Positions 17,438 to 25,212 of a stretch of DNA of 60,608 bases are shown here, in pieces; positions within the stretch are counted from its first letter, which is position 1; the number at the start of each line of letters is the position of its first letter. A program made the translations under genes and the position numbers. Below the pieces are notes generated by a model. That model did not search any database and had not been told where the DNA came from. It saw nothing but the letters and a program-made list of their open reading frames with translations. Origin of the DNA: Caulobacter sp. (GTDB lineage Bacteria; Pseudomonadota; Alphaproteobacteria; Caulobacterales; Caulobacteraceae); contig JAUXTQ010000050.1 in the NCBI GenBank assembly GCA_030678995.1, positions 1 to 60,608 on the forward strand, written 5' to 3'.

Positions 17438-18883
17438 TCAGAACCGGTCCCTGGCCATGGCGTAGTCCTGGATCAGGCCGTGCAGGAAGTCGCGGGCGTC
17501 GTAGAGGGATTTGACCCGGATGCGCTCGTTCAGGCCGTGCATGCCGTCGCCGTCCGAGCCGCTGAAGATGCCGCTGACGCCGTAGGTGGGGATGCCCGCC
17601 GCATTGGTGTGCACCCCGTCCGTGGCGCCGGTCAGCAGGATGGTCACCACCGGCACGCCGGGCCACAGCTTGGCCGCCTGCTTCTCGATCGGCCGCATGA
17701 TGAAGGGCGTCAGGGGCGGCGGCGGCGAGGGCTTGTTGGGCTCATGGGCCAGGGTCACGGCGATGTCGCCGTCCTCCATCAGCGCGATCAGCTTCTGGCG
17801 CACCGCCTCGACCGGCACGCCGGGCAGGATGCGGCAGTTGATGTTGGCCGTGGCCCGCTGCGGCAGGGCGTTGGGGGCGTGGCCGGCGCTGACCATGGTG
17901 GCCACGCAGGTGGTGCGCAGCATGCTGTTCCACATCGGATCGGCGGTCACCGTCGCCCGGGCGGCGGCATCGTCGGGGTTGGCCACCAGGGCTCTCATCG
18001 CCGCGCCGGTTTCCGCTGAAACCAGCGGCGTCATGCGGGTGAAGTAGCCGCGCGTGGCGTCGTTGAAGGTGATCGGGAACTCATAGGCGGCGATCTTCGT
18101 CAGGGCCGCTGACAGGCGGTTCAGGGCGTTGTCCTTGACCGGCCGGCTGGAGTGGCCGCCGGGGTTGGTCAGGGTCAGGGTGAAATCCTGATAGACCTTC
18201 TCGCCGCCCTGGACCTCCAGGACCAACGGCTTGCCGGCGTCGTCCAGCAGGCCGTCGGCGCCCTCGTTGAGGGCGAAGGCCGCATCGACCAGCGGCCGGT
18301 GGTTGGCCAGCAGATATTCGATGCCGTTGAAGCCCTCGCTCTCCTCGCCGCATGTCAGGGCCAGCTTGATGTCCCGCCGCGGTTTGAAGCCGGCCTGTTT
18401 CAGCCGGATCAGGCTGTCGACCCAGATGGCCGCCTGGGCCTTGTCGTCGGACGTCCCCCTGGCGAAGAAGAAGCCGTCCTCCTCTACCAGGGTGAAGGGA
18501 TCGCGGGTCCAGTCGGCGGCGTTGGCCTCGACCACGTCGATATGGGCCAGCAGCAGCATGGCGCCGGCCTTCGGGTCCGCGCCATGCAGGACGGCCACGA
18601 GGTTGCCCTCGCGCGGATGGTCCGGCGCGACGACCACCCGCACGTCGGCGTCGGGGAAGCCGCCGGCCTTCAACCGCGCCGCCATGGCCTCTGCCGCCTG
18701 GGTGCAGCTGCCGACCGACAGGGTGGTGTTGATCTCCACCAGCTCCTCGAACAGGCCGCGGAAGACCAGCTGGTCGGGCCGCACGCTGGCCGGCGGCGCG
18801 GCGGTCTGGGCGCTCGCCGCGCCGAACAGGGTCAGCGTCGCCGCCGCCGTGAGAAGTCCGCGCAAGGGCGTCATGATCCGCAT
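17438..18883 (-). CDS. Secreted M20/M25/M40 family metallopeptidase (copy 1)
   Basis: 481 residues with a signal peptide (MRIMTPLRGLLTAAATLTLFGAASAQ). Two-zinc peptidase core: LLLAHIDVVEA (zinc His and the assisting Asp), ARGTSDDKAQAA (bridging Asp), TCGEESEGFNG (general-base Glu and zinc Glu) and FALNEGADG. TNPGGHSSRP is the dimerisation-domain His site, and GATDGVHTNAAGIPTYGVSG carries the last ligand. It probably trims peptides in the periplasm. It starts one base downstream of the stop of its paralogue, so the two are one operon. The stop is adjacent to the REP pair. Confidence 0.92.
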   Translation of the reverse strand: MRIMTPLRGLLTAAATLTLFGAASAQTAAPPASVRPDQLVFRGLFEELVEINTTLSVGSCTQAAEAMAARLKAGGFPDADVRVVVAPDHPREGNLVAVLHGADPKAGAMLLLAHIDVVEANAADWTRDPFTLVEEDGFFFARGTSDDKAQAAIWVDSLIRLKQAGFKPRRDIKLALTCGEESEGFNGIEYLLANHRPLVDAAFALNEGADGLLDDAGKPLVLEVQGGEKVYQDFTLTLTNPGGHSSRPVKDNALNRLSAALTKIAAYEFPITFNDATRGYFTRMTPLVSAETGAAMRALVANPDDAAARATVTADPMWNSMLRTTCVATMVSAGHAPNALPQRATANINCRILPGVPVEAVRQKLIALMEDGDIAVTLAHEPNKPSPPPPLTPFIMRPIEKQAAKLWPGVPVVTILLTGATDGVHTNAAGIPTYGVSGIFSGSDGDGMHGLNERIRVKSLYDARDFLHGLIQDYAMARDRF

Positions 18884-18884
18884 C

Positions 18885-20303
18885 CTATTTCGCCGAGGCA
18901 TAGGCTTTGACGAGCCCGAAGAGGAAGTCCCGCGCGTCATAGAGCGACTTGACCCGGACCCGTTCGTTGAGGCCATGGGCGCCGCTGTTGCCGCTGTCGG
19001 CGAAGATGCCGGTCAGGCCATAGGTCGGGATGCCGTAGCTGTTGAGGTACTTGCCGTCGGTGGCCCCCGTGGACTGGAAGGGCACGATCGGCACACCCGG
19101 CCAGATCCGCTCGGCCTGGGCGCGAAGCGGCGTCATGATCGCGTCTGACAGGGGCGGCGGCGGCGGGGTCAGGCGGGTGGTCTCGTCGGCGGTGACGATC
19201 ACCTTCGGGTCGGCCGCCAGCTCGGTCAGCCTGGCCTGCACCGACTCCGTCGACTGGCCGGGGAAGATGCGGCAGTTGACGTTGGCCTCGGCCCGTTGCG
19301 GCAGGGCGTTGGGCGCGTGGCCGGCGCTGGCCTGGGTGGCCACGCAGGTGGTGCGCAACATGCTGTTCCAGGTGGCGTTGCGCGACAGCACCGCGGCGGC
19401 GGCGGCATCGGTCGGATTGGCCACCAGGGCCCGCATGGCCGCGCCCGACTCGGCGTCCACCAGCGGGGCCATGGCGGTGAAATAGGCCCGGGTGGTCTCG
19501 TTCAGCTGCACCGGGAAGTCATAGGCCCCGATACGCACCAGGGCGCCGGCCAGGTGGATAATGGCGTTGTCCGGCACCGGACGGCTGGAGTGTCCGCCCG
19601 GATTGGTCGTGGTCAGGGTGAAGTCCTGGTAGACCTTCTCGCCCGACTGGATCGACAGGGAGACGGGCCTGCCGTCATCGCCCAGCAGGCCGCCGGCGCC
19701 TTCGTTGAGGGCGAACCCGGCGTCGATCAGCGCGCGGTAGTTGGTCACCAGGTCCTGGGCGCCGTTGTAGCCCTCGCTCTCCTCGCCGCAGGTCAGGGCC
19801 ATCTTGACCGTGCGGCGGGGTTTGAACCCCTCCTGCCTGAAGCGGATCAGGGTGTCGACCCAGATGGCCGCCTGGGCTTTGTCGTCGGTGGCGCCGCGGC
19901 CGTAGAACCAGCCGTCCTCCTCGACCAGGGTGAAGGGATCACGGACCCAGTCGGCCCGGTTGGCCTCGACCACGTCGATGTGGGCCAGCAGCAGGATGGC
20001 TTTCGCCTTCGGATCGCTCCCCGGCAGGATGGCGACGAGGTTGCCCTCCCTGGGATGCCCGGGGTCGACGATGATGTGCAGGTCGCTGTCGGGGAAGCCG
20101 GCGGCCTTGAGCCGTTTGGCCATGGCCTCGGCGGCGGCGGTGCAGCTGCCGACCGACAGGGTGGTGTTGATCTCCACCAGTTCCTTGTAGGTCGCGCGGA
20201 AGGCCAACTGGTCGGCCCGGGGCCCGGTCGCCTGGGCCCCCGCCAGTCCGGGCAGCAGAACCGCCATTGCCGCGCCCGCCAGCGCCTTGCGTCCCAAACC
20301 CAT
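18885..20303 (-). CDS. Secreted M20/M25/M40 family metallopeptidase (copy 2)
   Basis: 472 residues, signal peptide MGLGRKALAGAAMAVLLPGLAGAQ. The catalytic motifs match copy 1 almost residue for residue: ILLLAHIDVVEA, GRGATDDKAQAAIWVD, TCGEESEGYNG, TTTNPGGHSSRP, GATDGKYLNSYGIPTYGLTG. Long stretches such as KELVEINTTLSVGSC are shared, so the pair arose by tandem duplication. Differences cluster in the substrate-side loops (NYRALIDAGFALNEGAGG against NHRPLVDAAFALNEGADG), which suggests overlapping but not identical specificity. The start at 20303 has a plausible signal peptide; 39 further residues upstream do not. Confidence 0.92.
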   Translation of the reverse strand: MGLGRKALAGAAMAVLLPGLAGAQATGPRADQLAFRATYKELVEINTTLSVGSCTAAAEAMAKRLKAAGFPDSDLHIIVDPGHPREGNLVAILPGSDPKAKAILLLAHIDVVEANRADWVRDPFTLVEEDGWFYGRGATDDKAQAAIWVDTLIRFRQEGFKPRRTVKMALTCGEESEGYNGAQDLVTNYRALIDAGFALNEGAGGLLGDDGRPVSLSIQSGEKVYQDFTLTTTNPGGHSSRPVPDNAIIHLAGALVRIGAYDFPVQLNETTRAYFTAMAPLVDAESGAAMRALVANPTDAAAAAVLSRNATWNSMLRTTCVATQASAGHAPNALPQRAEANVNCRIFPGQSTESVQARLTELAADPKVIVTADETTRLTPPPPPLSDAIMTPLRAQAERIWPGVPIVPFQSTGATDGKYLNSYGIPTYGLTGIFADSGNSGAHGLNERVRVKSLYDARDFLFGLVKAYASAK

Positions 20304-20362
20304 GACTCGCTCCCTCGACTGAAGCCGCAGTTTCACACCGTTCGGCCATGGCGGCGCAAGGG

Positions 20363-20473
20363 TGCGTGGTTCGAGACGCGCTTCGCGCTCCTCACCATGA
20401 CGACCACTTTTGAAGCCCACCCCTCTACGTCATCCTGAGGAGCGAGCCTCAAGCGAGCGTCTCGAAGGACGCA
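20363..20473. repeat. Paired inverted intergenic repeat (family G, copy 1)
   Basis: Two units in opposite orientation, 20363-20403 (TGCGTGGTTCGAGACG...CTCACCATGACGA) and 20427-20473 (ACGTCATCCTGAGG...TCTCGAAGGACGCA). Each has an internal hairpin of GCG/CGC-rich arms. The same family (TGCGT-NN-TTCGA...CTCA-NN-ATGACGT) forms the pairs at 24227-24333 and 24694-24837 on both sides of the GIY-YIG gene. Non-coding spacer between the M20 gene and mgtC. Confidence 0.75.
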
Positions 20474-20525
20474 CGATTTGCATCCCCGGCGGATCAGAGC
20501 ATTGTTCCGGGTTCGGAGGAGTTTT

Positions 20526-21236
20526 ATGGATCAGTTTCTGAGCACCGCCTTGAATCCGCAGTACCTTCTGCCCCTGGTCGGCGCTCTGCTGGCCGGCGGG
20601 GCGATCGGGTTCGAGCGGGGTTTTCGCGGCCAGCCGGCGGGCTTCCGCACCCACAGCCTGCTGGCCCTGACCTCGGCCCTGCTGATGGTGGCGGCCAATC
20701 ACCAGATGGCCTGGATCGGCCCGACCACGCCGCAGGAGGTGATTCGCATCGACCCGGTGCGCATGGCCCACGGCATCCTCACCGGCGTGGGCTTCCTCGG
20801 CGGCGGGGTGATCTTCCGCTCGGGCTTCAACGTCCACGGCCTGACCACCGCGGCCTCGGTCTGGACCACCTCCTGCATCGGCATCCTGTTCGGCATCGGC
20901 TTCTGGCAGGTGGCGATCAGCGGCACCGTTCTGGCCCTGGTGGTGCTGGCCGGCTTCCGCCTGATCGACCAGCGACTGCCGCAACAGTCCCTGGCCGACA
21001 TCACCATCCGCTACGCCCGCGGCTCGGCGCCCGGCGCGGAGGAGCTGCGCGAACGGCTCCAGGCGCTGGGCCTCAGGTCCGCCCCGCTCAGCGAGCGGCT
21101 GCTGAAGAAGGGCCAGTACATCGAGCACGGGGCCACGGTCAGCGCGCTGAACCGCATGGCCATCGACCGCCTCGCCGCCGAACTGCGCGCCGATCACAAG
21201 GTCATCGAGTTCGAGATCGAACCGCGCAACGCGTAG
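20526..21236 (+). CDS. MgtC/SapB family membrane protein
   Basis: 236 residues. Four or five N-terminal helices carry the MgtC signature: GGAIGFERGFRGQPAGFRTHSLLALTSALL (residues 21-50) and MAHGILTGVGFLGGGVIFRSG...VHGLTTAASVWTTSCIGI. The C-terminal 80 residues (LADITIRYARGSAPGAEELRERLQ...) form a cytosolic ACT-like domain. Relatives affect magnesium homeostasis and inhibit F-type ATP synthase. The start is the ATG at 20526 after GGAGGAG. No magnesium transporter or Mg-responsive leader is obvious around it. Confidence 0.88.
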   Translation: MDQFLSTALNPQYLLPLVGALLAGGAIGFERGFRGQPAGFRTHSLLALTSALLMVAANHQMAWIGPTTPQEVIRIDPVRMAHGILTGVGFLGGGVIFRSGFNVHGLTTAASVWTTSCIGILFGIGFWQVAISGTVLALVVLAGFRLIDQRLPQQSLADITIRYARGSAPGAEELRERLQALGLRSAPLSERLLKKGQYIEHGATVSALNRMAIDRLAAELRADHKVIEFEIEPRNA

Positions 21237-21294
21237 GGTTGGTTGGCGAACGGCCCGGCGTTGGCTTCCAGAGGGTGCAAGACGCAAATAGTCC

Positions 21295-21323
21295 GTCATG
21301 GCCCGAACAAGTCGGGCCATGAC
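21295..21323. repeat. Perfect 12-bp hairpin with ACAAG loop
   Basis: GTCATGGCCCGA and TCGGGCCATGAC form a perfect 12-base-pair stem around ACAAG. No T-run follows, so it is more like a REP than a terminator. Hairpins with the same CTTGT/ACAAG loop occur in the nusG-rplK spacer (36142-36160 and 36214-36232). Confidence 0.65.
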
Positions 21324-21428
21324 GCTGGAATGAGGATGAATGTTCACTGGCCTGGCCGACAATGCACAGCCTCTAGGCCGCCACACTCGCCCGTGATTGT
21401 CTTGGGCCAACCCCCAAGGGAGCCTCCC

Positions 21429-21812
21429 GTGCGCCGCCTTACCCTCGCCCTGGCCTTCGCCGCCGTCCTGGTCACCCCCGCCCTTGCCGCCGACTGGCGC
21501 AAGGTCGGCGAGAGCGCCACGGGCGGCGAGATCAGCGTCGACTACGCCGACGTCGGCAAGGAGAGCCGGTTCGTCACCGTCCACACCAAATGGGGCTTCG
21601 ACAGCAAGTACCCTGATCAGGCGTTCGTCATCTCCACGGAGAAGTACGACTGCGAGGGCCGCGTGCTGTCGACCCAGCAGATGATCACCACCTTCAGGGA
21701 CGGCCGGGTCGACCGCCAGGCCTGGGAGACCGACCAGTGGGACCCCGCCTCGCCCGGCACCTCATCCGAGACGATTCTGGACGTCGTCTGCGCCCCGGGC
21801 TTCCCGCGCTGA
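21429..21812 (+). CDS. Small secreted protein, possibly surface-adhesin-E-like
   Basis: 127 residues from a GTG with a signal peptide (MRRLTLALAFAAVLVTPALAA). The mature part begins DWRKVGESATGGEISVDYADVGKESRFVTVHTKWGF and contains EKYDCEGRVLSTQQM and VVCAPGF, i.e. two cysteines that could form a disulfide. The W..vg....g..syD...i......v.....DC pattern resembles the surface-adhesin E/CNP1-type domain found in many small proteobacterial exported proteins, but I am not certain. It lies 58 bases before ruvC on the same strand. Function unknown. Confidence 0.6.
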   Translation: MRRLTLALAFAAVLVTPALAADWRKVGESATGGEISVDYADVGKESRFVTVHTKWGFDSKYPDQAFVISTEKYDCEGRVLSTQQMITTFRDGRVDRQAWETDQWDPASPGTSSETILDVVCAPGFPR

Positions 21813-21870
21813 GCCTCCCCATCGCGCGGCCTTTGCGCTTCGTTCACTCTTCCGCCATTTTATCGAACAG

Positions 21871-22449
21871 ATGGCGAACACGATTCGGATACTGGGGCTT
21901 GATCCAGGCCTGCGGCGCACCGGCTGGGGCGTGATCGCGGTCGATGGCTCGCGGCTGGTCTGGATCGCCCATGGCGTCATCGTTCCGGACGACAAGGCGC
22001 CCTTCTCCGAGCGGCTGCTCCACCTGTTCGACGGGATCGGCGCGATCATCCAGACCCACGCCCCGCATGAGGCGGCGGTGGAGGAGACCTTCGTCAACAA
22101 CAACCCCCAGTCGACGCTGAAGCTGGGCCACGCCCGCGCCGCCGCCATGATCGCGCCGGCCAAGGCCGGACTGACGGTGGCCGAATACGCCGCCCGCGAG
22201 GTCAAGAAGTGCGTCGTCGGCACCGGGGCGGCGGACAAGGGCCAGATCGCCTTCATGATCGCCCGGCTGCTGCCCGCCGCCGGCTCGCCGACCCAGGACG
22301 CCGCCGACGCCCTGGCCGTGGCCATCACCCATGCCCATTCGCGAAGGGCCCTCCTTCGCCAAGGCTTCGGAGGGCAAGCCCTCCGCATCTCAACCTCGGG
22401 GCCCGCGGGACTTGTCCTGCGAAGCTCCGTCAGGAGCGAAGCAGGATGA
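21871..22449 (+). CDS. ruvC: Crossover junction endodeoxyribonuclease RuvC, with repeat-derived tail
   Basis: 192 residues. Resolves Holliday junctions as a dimer. The RNase-H-like active site is intact: D11 in LGLDPG, E71 in VEETFVNNN, and D143/D146 in [16 protein letters not shown]. Normal RuvC ends soon after this helix. Here residues 157-192 ([16 protein letters not shown]...) are encoded by an inserted repeat (about 22336-22440) and have no family counterpart. The stop overlaps the ruvA start (ATGA). The core should still be active; the tail is an oddity. Confidence 0.95.
   Translation: MANTIRILGLDPGLRRTGWGVIAVDGSRLVWIAHGVIVPDDKAPFSERLLHLFDGIGAIIQTHAPHEAAVEETFVNNNPQSTLKLGHARAAAMIAPAKAGLTVAEYAAREVKKCVVGTGAADKGQIAFMIARLLPAAGSPTQDAADALAVAITHAHSRRALLRQGFGGQALRISTSGPAGLVLRSSVRSEAG
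22336..22440. repeat. Repeat element inserted in the 3' end of ruvC
   Basis: CCCTCCTTCGCCAAGGCTTCGGAGGGC is a hairpin (GCCCTCC/GGAGGGC arms) followed by AAGCCCTC and then by CCTGCGAAGCTCCGTCAGGAGCGAAGCAGG with a second pair of arms. In its three frames it reads [19 protein letters not shown] and PRLRRASP, peptides that recur when this repeat is translated in many bacterial genomes. It ends six bases before the ruvA ATG and supplies its ribosome-binding region (GAGCGAAGCAGG). Confidence 0.75.
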
Positions 22450-23060
22450 TCGGCCGGCTGCGCGGCATTGTCGCCGAGGTCGGCGAGGAGGAGGCCCTGA
22501 TCGACGTGGGCGGGGTCGGCTATGTCGTCCGCTGCGGATCGCGGACCCTGTCGCGGATGCCCGCCGTCGGCGACGAGACCCTGGTCCATGTGGAGCACCA
22601 GTGGAGCGAGGCCCAGGGCCCCCGGCTCTACGGCTTCGCGACCCGCGAGGAGCGCAGCGCCTTCGTACTGCTGCAGGCGATCCAGGGGGTCGGGCCCAAG
22701 GCGGCCATGGCCGTGCTGGACGTGCTGCCCCCCGCCGAACTGGCCGGGGCCGTGGCGCGCGGCGACCAGGCGCTGGTGGCCCGCGCCAACGGGGTGGGCC
22801 CCAAGCTCGCCCAGCGCATCGTGCTGGAGCTGAAGGGCAAGCCGATCACCGACGGCCCGGTGGCGGCCTTCCATGAGTCGGCGACGCACCGCGAACCGGC
22901 GCGGCCCTCGGCGTCCGGCGAGGCCGTCGCGGCCCTGATGGGCCTGGGCATCGCCGAGCCCGTGGCCCGCCGGGCCGTCGAACACGCGGCCCTCAAGCTG
23001 GGCGAGGAGGCCGAGGTCGGCGCCCTGGTGAAGGCGGCGCTGCAGGAGATCGGGCGGTGA
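22446..23060 (+). CDS. ruvA: Holliday junction branch-migration protein RuvA
   Basis: 204 residues. [31 protein letters not shown] is domain I (OB fold). [21 protein letters not shown] and [22 protein letters not shown] are the two helix-hairpin-helix motifs of domain II that grip the junction. The linker 145-158 is followed by domain III ([24 protein letters not shown]) that contacts RuvB. The start overlaps the ruvC stop by four bases. The ruvA-ruvB gap of 130 bases is filled by REP-like repeats. Confidence 0.96.
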   Translation: MIGRLRGIVAEVGEEEALIDVGGVGYVVRCGSRTLSRMPAVGDETLVHVEHQWSEAQGPRLYGFATREERSAFVLLQAIQGVGPKAAMAVLDVLPPAELAGAVARGDQALVARANGVGPKLAQRIVLELKGKPITDGPVAAFHESATHREPARPSASGEAVAALMGLGIAEPVARRAVEHAALKLGEEAEVGALVKAALQEIGR

Positions 23061-23063
23061 TAG

Positions 23064-23185
23064 CCCCCTCCACCATGCTTCGCATGGTCCCCCTCCCCCT
23101 GTGGGGGAGGATCCTGGGCCAGCGCGAACCGAAGATGCTCCCCCTCTGGGGGAGCTGTCAGCCCGCAGGGATGACTGAGGGGGCC
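23064..23185. repeat. REP-like repeats between ruvA and ruvB
   Basis: CCCCCTCCACCATGCTTCGCATGGTCC (hairpin CCATGC/GCATGG), CCCTCCCCCTGTGGGGGAGG, then CTCCCCCTCTGGGGGAGCTGTCAGCCCGCAGGGATGACTGAGGGGG. The last box (GAGCTGTC-CGCNGNG-GACTGAGGG) matches the one after crtZ at 1.5 kb. It is an unusually large insertion inside ruvAB, which is generally translationally compact. Confidence 0.65.
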
Positions 23186-23190
23186 GCCGC

Positions 23191-24225
23191 ATGACCGACG
23201 ACCGCATCATCTCGCCGGAAGCCGCGCCCTTCGAGGCTACCGACAAGGCCCTGCGGCCGCAGACCCTGGCCGAGTTCGTCGGCCAGGAGCAGTCGAAGGC
23301 CAACCTCAAGGTGTTCATCGACGCCGCCCGGGACCGCAACGATGCGCTGGACCACGTACTGCTGTTCGGCCCGCCGGGGCTGGGCAAGACCACCCTGGCC
23401 CAGATCGTCGCCCGCGAGCTGGGGGTCAATTTCCGCGCCACCTCCGGGCCGGTGCTGGCCAAGGCCGGAGACCTGGCGGCGATCCTGACCAACCTCGAAC
23501 CGCGCGACGTGCTGTTCATCGACGAGATCCACCGCCTGGCCGCCAATGTGGAGGAGATCCTCTACCCGGCCATGGAGGATCACGTGCTGGACCTGATCAT
23601 CGGCGACGGGCCTTCGGCGCGGTCGATCCGCATCGACCTGGCGCCCTTCACCCTGGTGGCGGCCACCACCCGCGCGGGCCTGCTGGCCACGCCCCTGCGC
23701 GACCGGTTCGGCATTCCCATCCGGCTGGAGTTCTACAGCCCGGCGGAGCTGCAGAAGGTGCTGCTGGGCGCCGCCCGCAAGATGGGCGCGCCGCTGACCG
23801 ACGACGGCGCCGCCGAGATCGCCGCCCGCGCTCGTGGCACCCCGCGCGTCGCCGGCCGTTTGCTGCGCCGGGTGCGCGACTTCGCCGCCGCCGACGGGGT
23901 GGCGACCATCGACAAGGGCCACGCCGGCCGGGCGCTGGCGCGGCTTGAGGTGGACGAGGCGGGTCTGGATTCGCTGGATCGCCGCTACATGCGCGCCCTG
24001 ATCGAGCACTACGGCGGCGGCCCGGCGGGGGTCGAGACCCTGGCCTATGCCATCGCCGAGGCCCGCGACGCGGTCGAGGACGTCATCGAGCCCTTCCTGC
24101 TGCAGCAGGGCTTCATCCAGCGCACCCCGCGCGGCCGCGTCGCCTGCGGCAAGGCCTATCTGCACCTGGGCCTGAAGGAACCGCCCCCGGCGAAGGGGGC
24201 GATTGGGTTGTTCGACGAGGGGTGA
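23191..24225 (+). CDS. ruvB: Holliday junction branch-migration ATPase RuvB
   Basis: 344 residues. AAA+ motor of the RuvABC complex. [25 protein letters not shown], Walker [12 protein letters not shown] (about residues 59-69), Walker [11 protein letters not shown], sensor 1 AATTRAGLL, the arginine finger region [15 protein letters not shown], and sensor 2 [18 protein letters not shown] are all present. The C-terminal winged helix includes [17 protein letters not shown] and [18 protein letters not shown]. Complete. Start ATG follows GAGGGGGCCGCC. Confidence 0.97.
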   Translation: MTDDRIISPEAAPFEATDKALRPQTLAEFVGQEQSKANLKVFIDAARDRNDALDHVLLFGPPGLGKTTLAQIVARELGVNFRATSGPVLAKAGDLAAILTNLEPRDVLFIDEIHRLAANVEEILYPAMEDHVLDLIIGDGPSARSIRIDLAPFTLVAATTRAGLLATPLRDRFGIPIRLEFYSPAELQKVLLGAARKMGAPLTDDGAAEIAARARGTPRVAGRLLRRVRDFAAADGVATIDKGHAGRALARLEVDEAGLDSLDRRYMRALIEHYGGGPAGVETLAYAIAEARDAVEDVIEPFLLQQGFIQRTPRGRVACGKAYLHLGLKEPPPAKGAIGLFDEG

Positions 24226-24226
24226 G

Positions 24227-24333
24227 TGCGTCCTTCGACACGGCCCTTTCGGGCCTGCTCAGGATGACGTCCAGGGGTGACGCTGCGATTCCACGTCATG
24301 GTGAGCAGCGCCGACGGCGCGTGTCGAACCACG
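24227..24333. repeat. Paired inverted intergenic repeat, left flank of GIY-YIG gene (family G, copy 2)
   Basis: Unit 24227-24268 (TGCGTCCTTCGACACG...CTCAGGATGACGT) and unit 24294-24333 in the opposite orientation (ACGTCATGGTGAGCAG...GTGTCGAACCACGCA). Each has an internal GGCCC/GGGCC or GCGCC/GGCGC hairpin. The first begins two bases after the ruvB stop; the second ends 43 bases before the GIY-YIG start. Confidence 0.8.
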
Positions 24334-24376
24334 CAGCCTGATTGCAGCGAAACCTGAAACAATCTGTGATTGCAAT

Positions 24377-24688
24377 ATGCGCCTCCAACCATCCTGGGGC
24401 TACATTCTGCTTTGCGCGGACGGCAGCTACTACGCCGGCTGCACGACCGACCTCGGACAACGACTGGGACAGCACTACGCAGGATCTGTTGCCGGCTACA
24501 CAGCCACCCGTCTGCCCGTTGAATGCGTCTATTCCGTCGAGTTCCAGTCGCTTTTTGACGCCATCGCCTGGGAGCGTCGAGTGAAGCGCTGGTCGCGGGC
24601 CAAGAAGGAAGCGCTGATCGCACGGGACTACGACCGGCTTCCCGATCTGGCACGCAGCTACCAACACCATGGAAGGCCGAAGCGGTGA
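24377..24688 (+). CDS. GIY-YIG domain endonuclease, stand-alone
   Basis: 103 residues, just one GIY-YIG domain: WGYILLCADGSYYAGCTTDLGQRLGQH holds the (G)Y-I...Y-A-G core and the catalytic Arg; YSVEFQSLFDAIAWERRVKRWSRAKKEALI holds the metal-binding Glu and the basic helix. It resembles the UPF0213/YhbQ group, small proteins of uncertain role. There is no additional DNA-binding domain. It is flanked within 50 bases upstream and six bases downstream by inverted pairs of the same repeat family, an arrangement resembling a transposase with its cognate palindromes. Cleavage of those repeats is a hypothesis. Confidence 0.88.
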   Translation: MRLQPSWGYILLCADGSYYAGCTTDLGQRLGQHYAGSVAGYTATRLPVECVYSVEFQSLFDAIAWERRVKRWSRAKKEALIARDYDRLPDLARSYQHHGRPKR

Positions 24689-24693
24689 GACCG

Positions 24694-24837
24694 TGCGTCC
24701 TTCGACACGGCCCTGCGGGCCTGCTCAGGATGACGTGGAGGGGAGGCGCTGGCGGGTCGGCAGGATGACGGCGCTCCCGCAATCCACTACCAACGTCATC
24801 CTGAGCAGCGCCTGAAAGGCGCGTGTCGAAGGACGCA
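24694..24837. repeat. Paired inverted intergenic repeat, right flank of GIY-YIG gene (family G, copy 3)
   Basis: Unit 24694-24736 is nearly identical to the left-flank unit at 24227 (same TGCGTCCTTCGACACGGCCC...GGGCCTGCTCAGGATGACGT order with a shorter loop). Unit 24793-24837 is the inverted partner (ACGTCATCCTGAGCAG...GTGTCGAAGGACGCA). It begins six bases after the GIY-YIG stop and ends four bases before the next gene's ATG. Confidence 0.8.
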
Positions 24838-24840
24838 GGG

Positions 24841-25212
24841 ATGCCTTGCAGGCCCGCAGTCATTGGAGCCGTCGCCGTACTAGGCCTTGCCGCTTGCGAA
24901 AAGCCGGCGCCGCCCGATCCTGTCGATCAGGCGCGAGCCGCCCTGCAGGCCAGGTTCGGCCCCGACTACGAACTCCATTCAACAGTTGTAGAGACCAATA
25001 GGTCTCACACAGTGGTTTGCGGTCGGGCGGGAGACCCGAGGGACGCTGGCGTGGTGTTCCCATCGGATGCCGCGTTCCTCGTCGTTGACGGCGTCTTGCG
25101 AGAGGATGAGCCGTCTTCCGAGGTCAGATCACTGGTGCAAGCCTGTAAGGCGAAAATCGTCGTGAACCCGATCGGTCCGGTGATTATCGACGACAGGGGG
25201 TTGATCAAGTGA
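24841..25212 (+). CDS. Putative lipoprotein preceding ybgC
   Basis: 123 residues. [26 protein letters not shown] is a lipoprotein signal with lipobox LAAC, so it should be anchored to the cell envelope. The mature part has a Pro-rich linker and then a small alpha/beta region (QARAALQARFGPDYELHSTVVETNRSHTVVCGRAG...) with three cysteines. No family recognised. The stop overlaps the ybgC GTG by four bases, which couples it to the tol operon. Its ATG directly follows the repeat unit that ends at 24837, so the ribosome-binding site (ACGCAGGG) is partly repeat-derived. Confidence 0.6.
   Translation: MPCRPAVIGAVAVLGLAACEKPAPPDPVDQARAALQARFGPDYELHSTVVETNRSHTVVCGRAGDPRDAGVVFPSDAAFLVVDGVLREDEPSSEVRSLVQACKAKIVVNPIGPVIIDDRGLIK

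Noticed and set aside
22336..22449. RuvC tail as the result of a sequencing frameshift
   Set aside because: The core reads in frame right up to the conserved final helix, the added sequence is a recognisable repeat, and the stop overlaps the ruvA start in a natural ATGA, so no error is needed to explain it.
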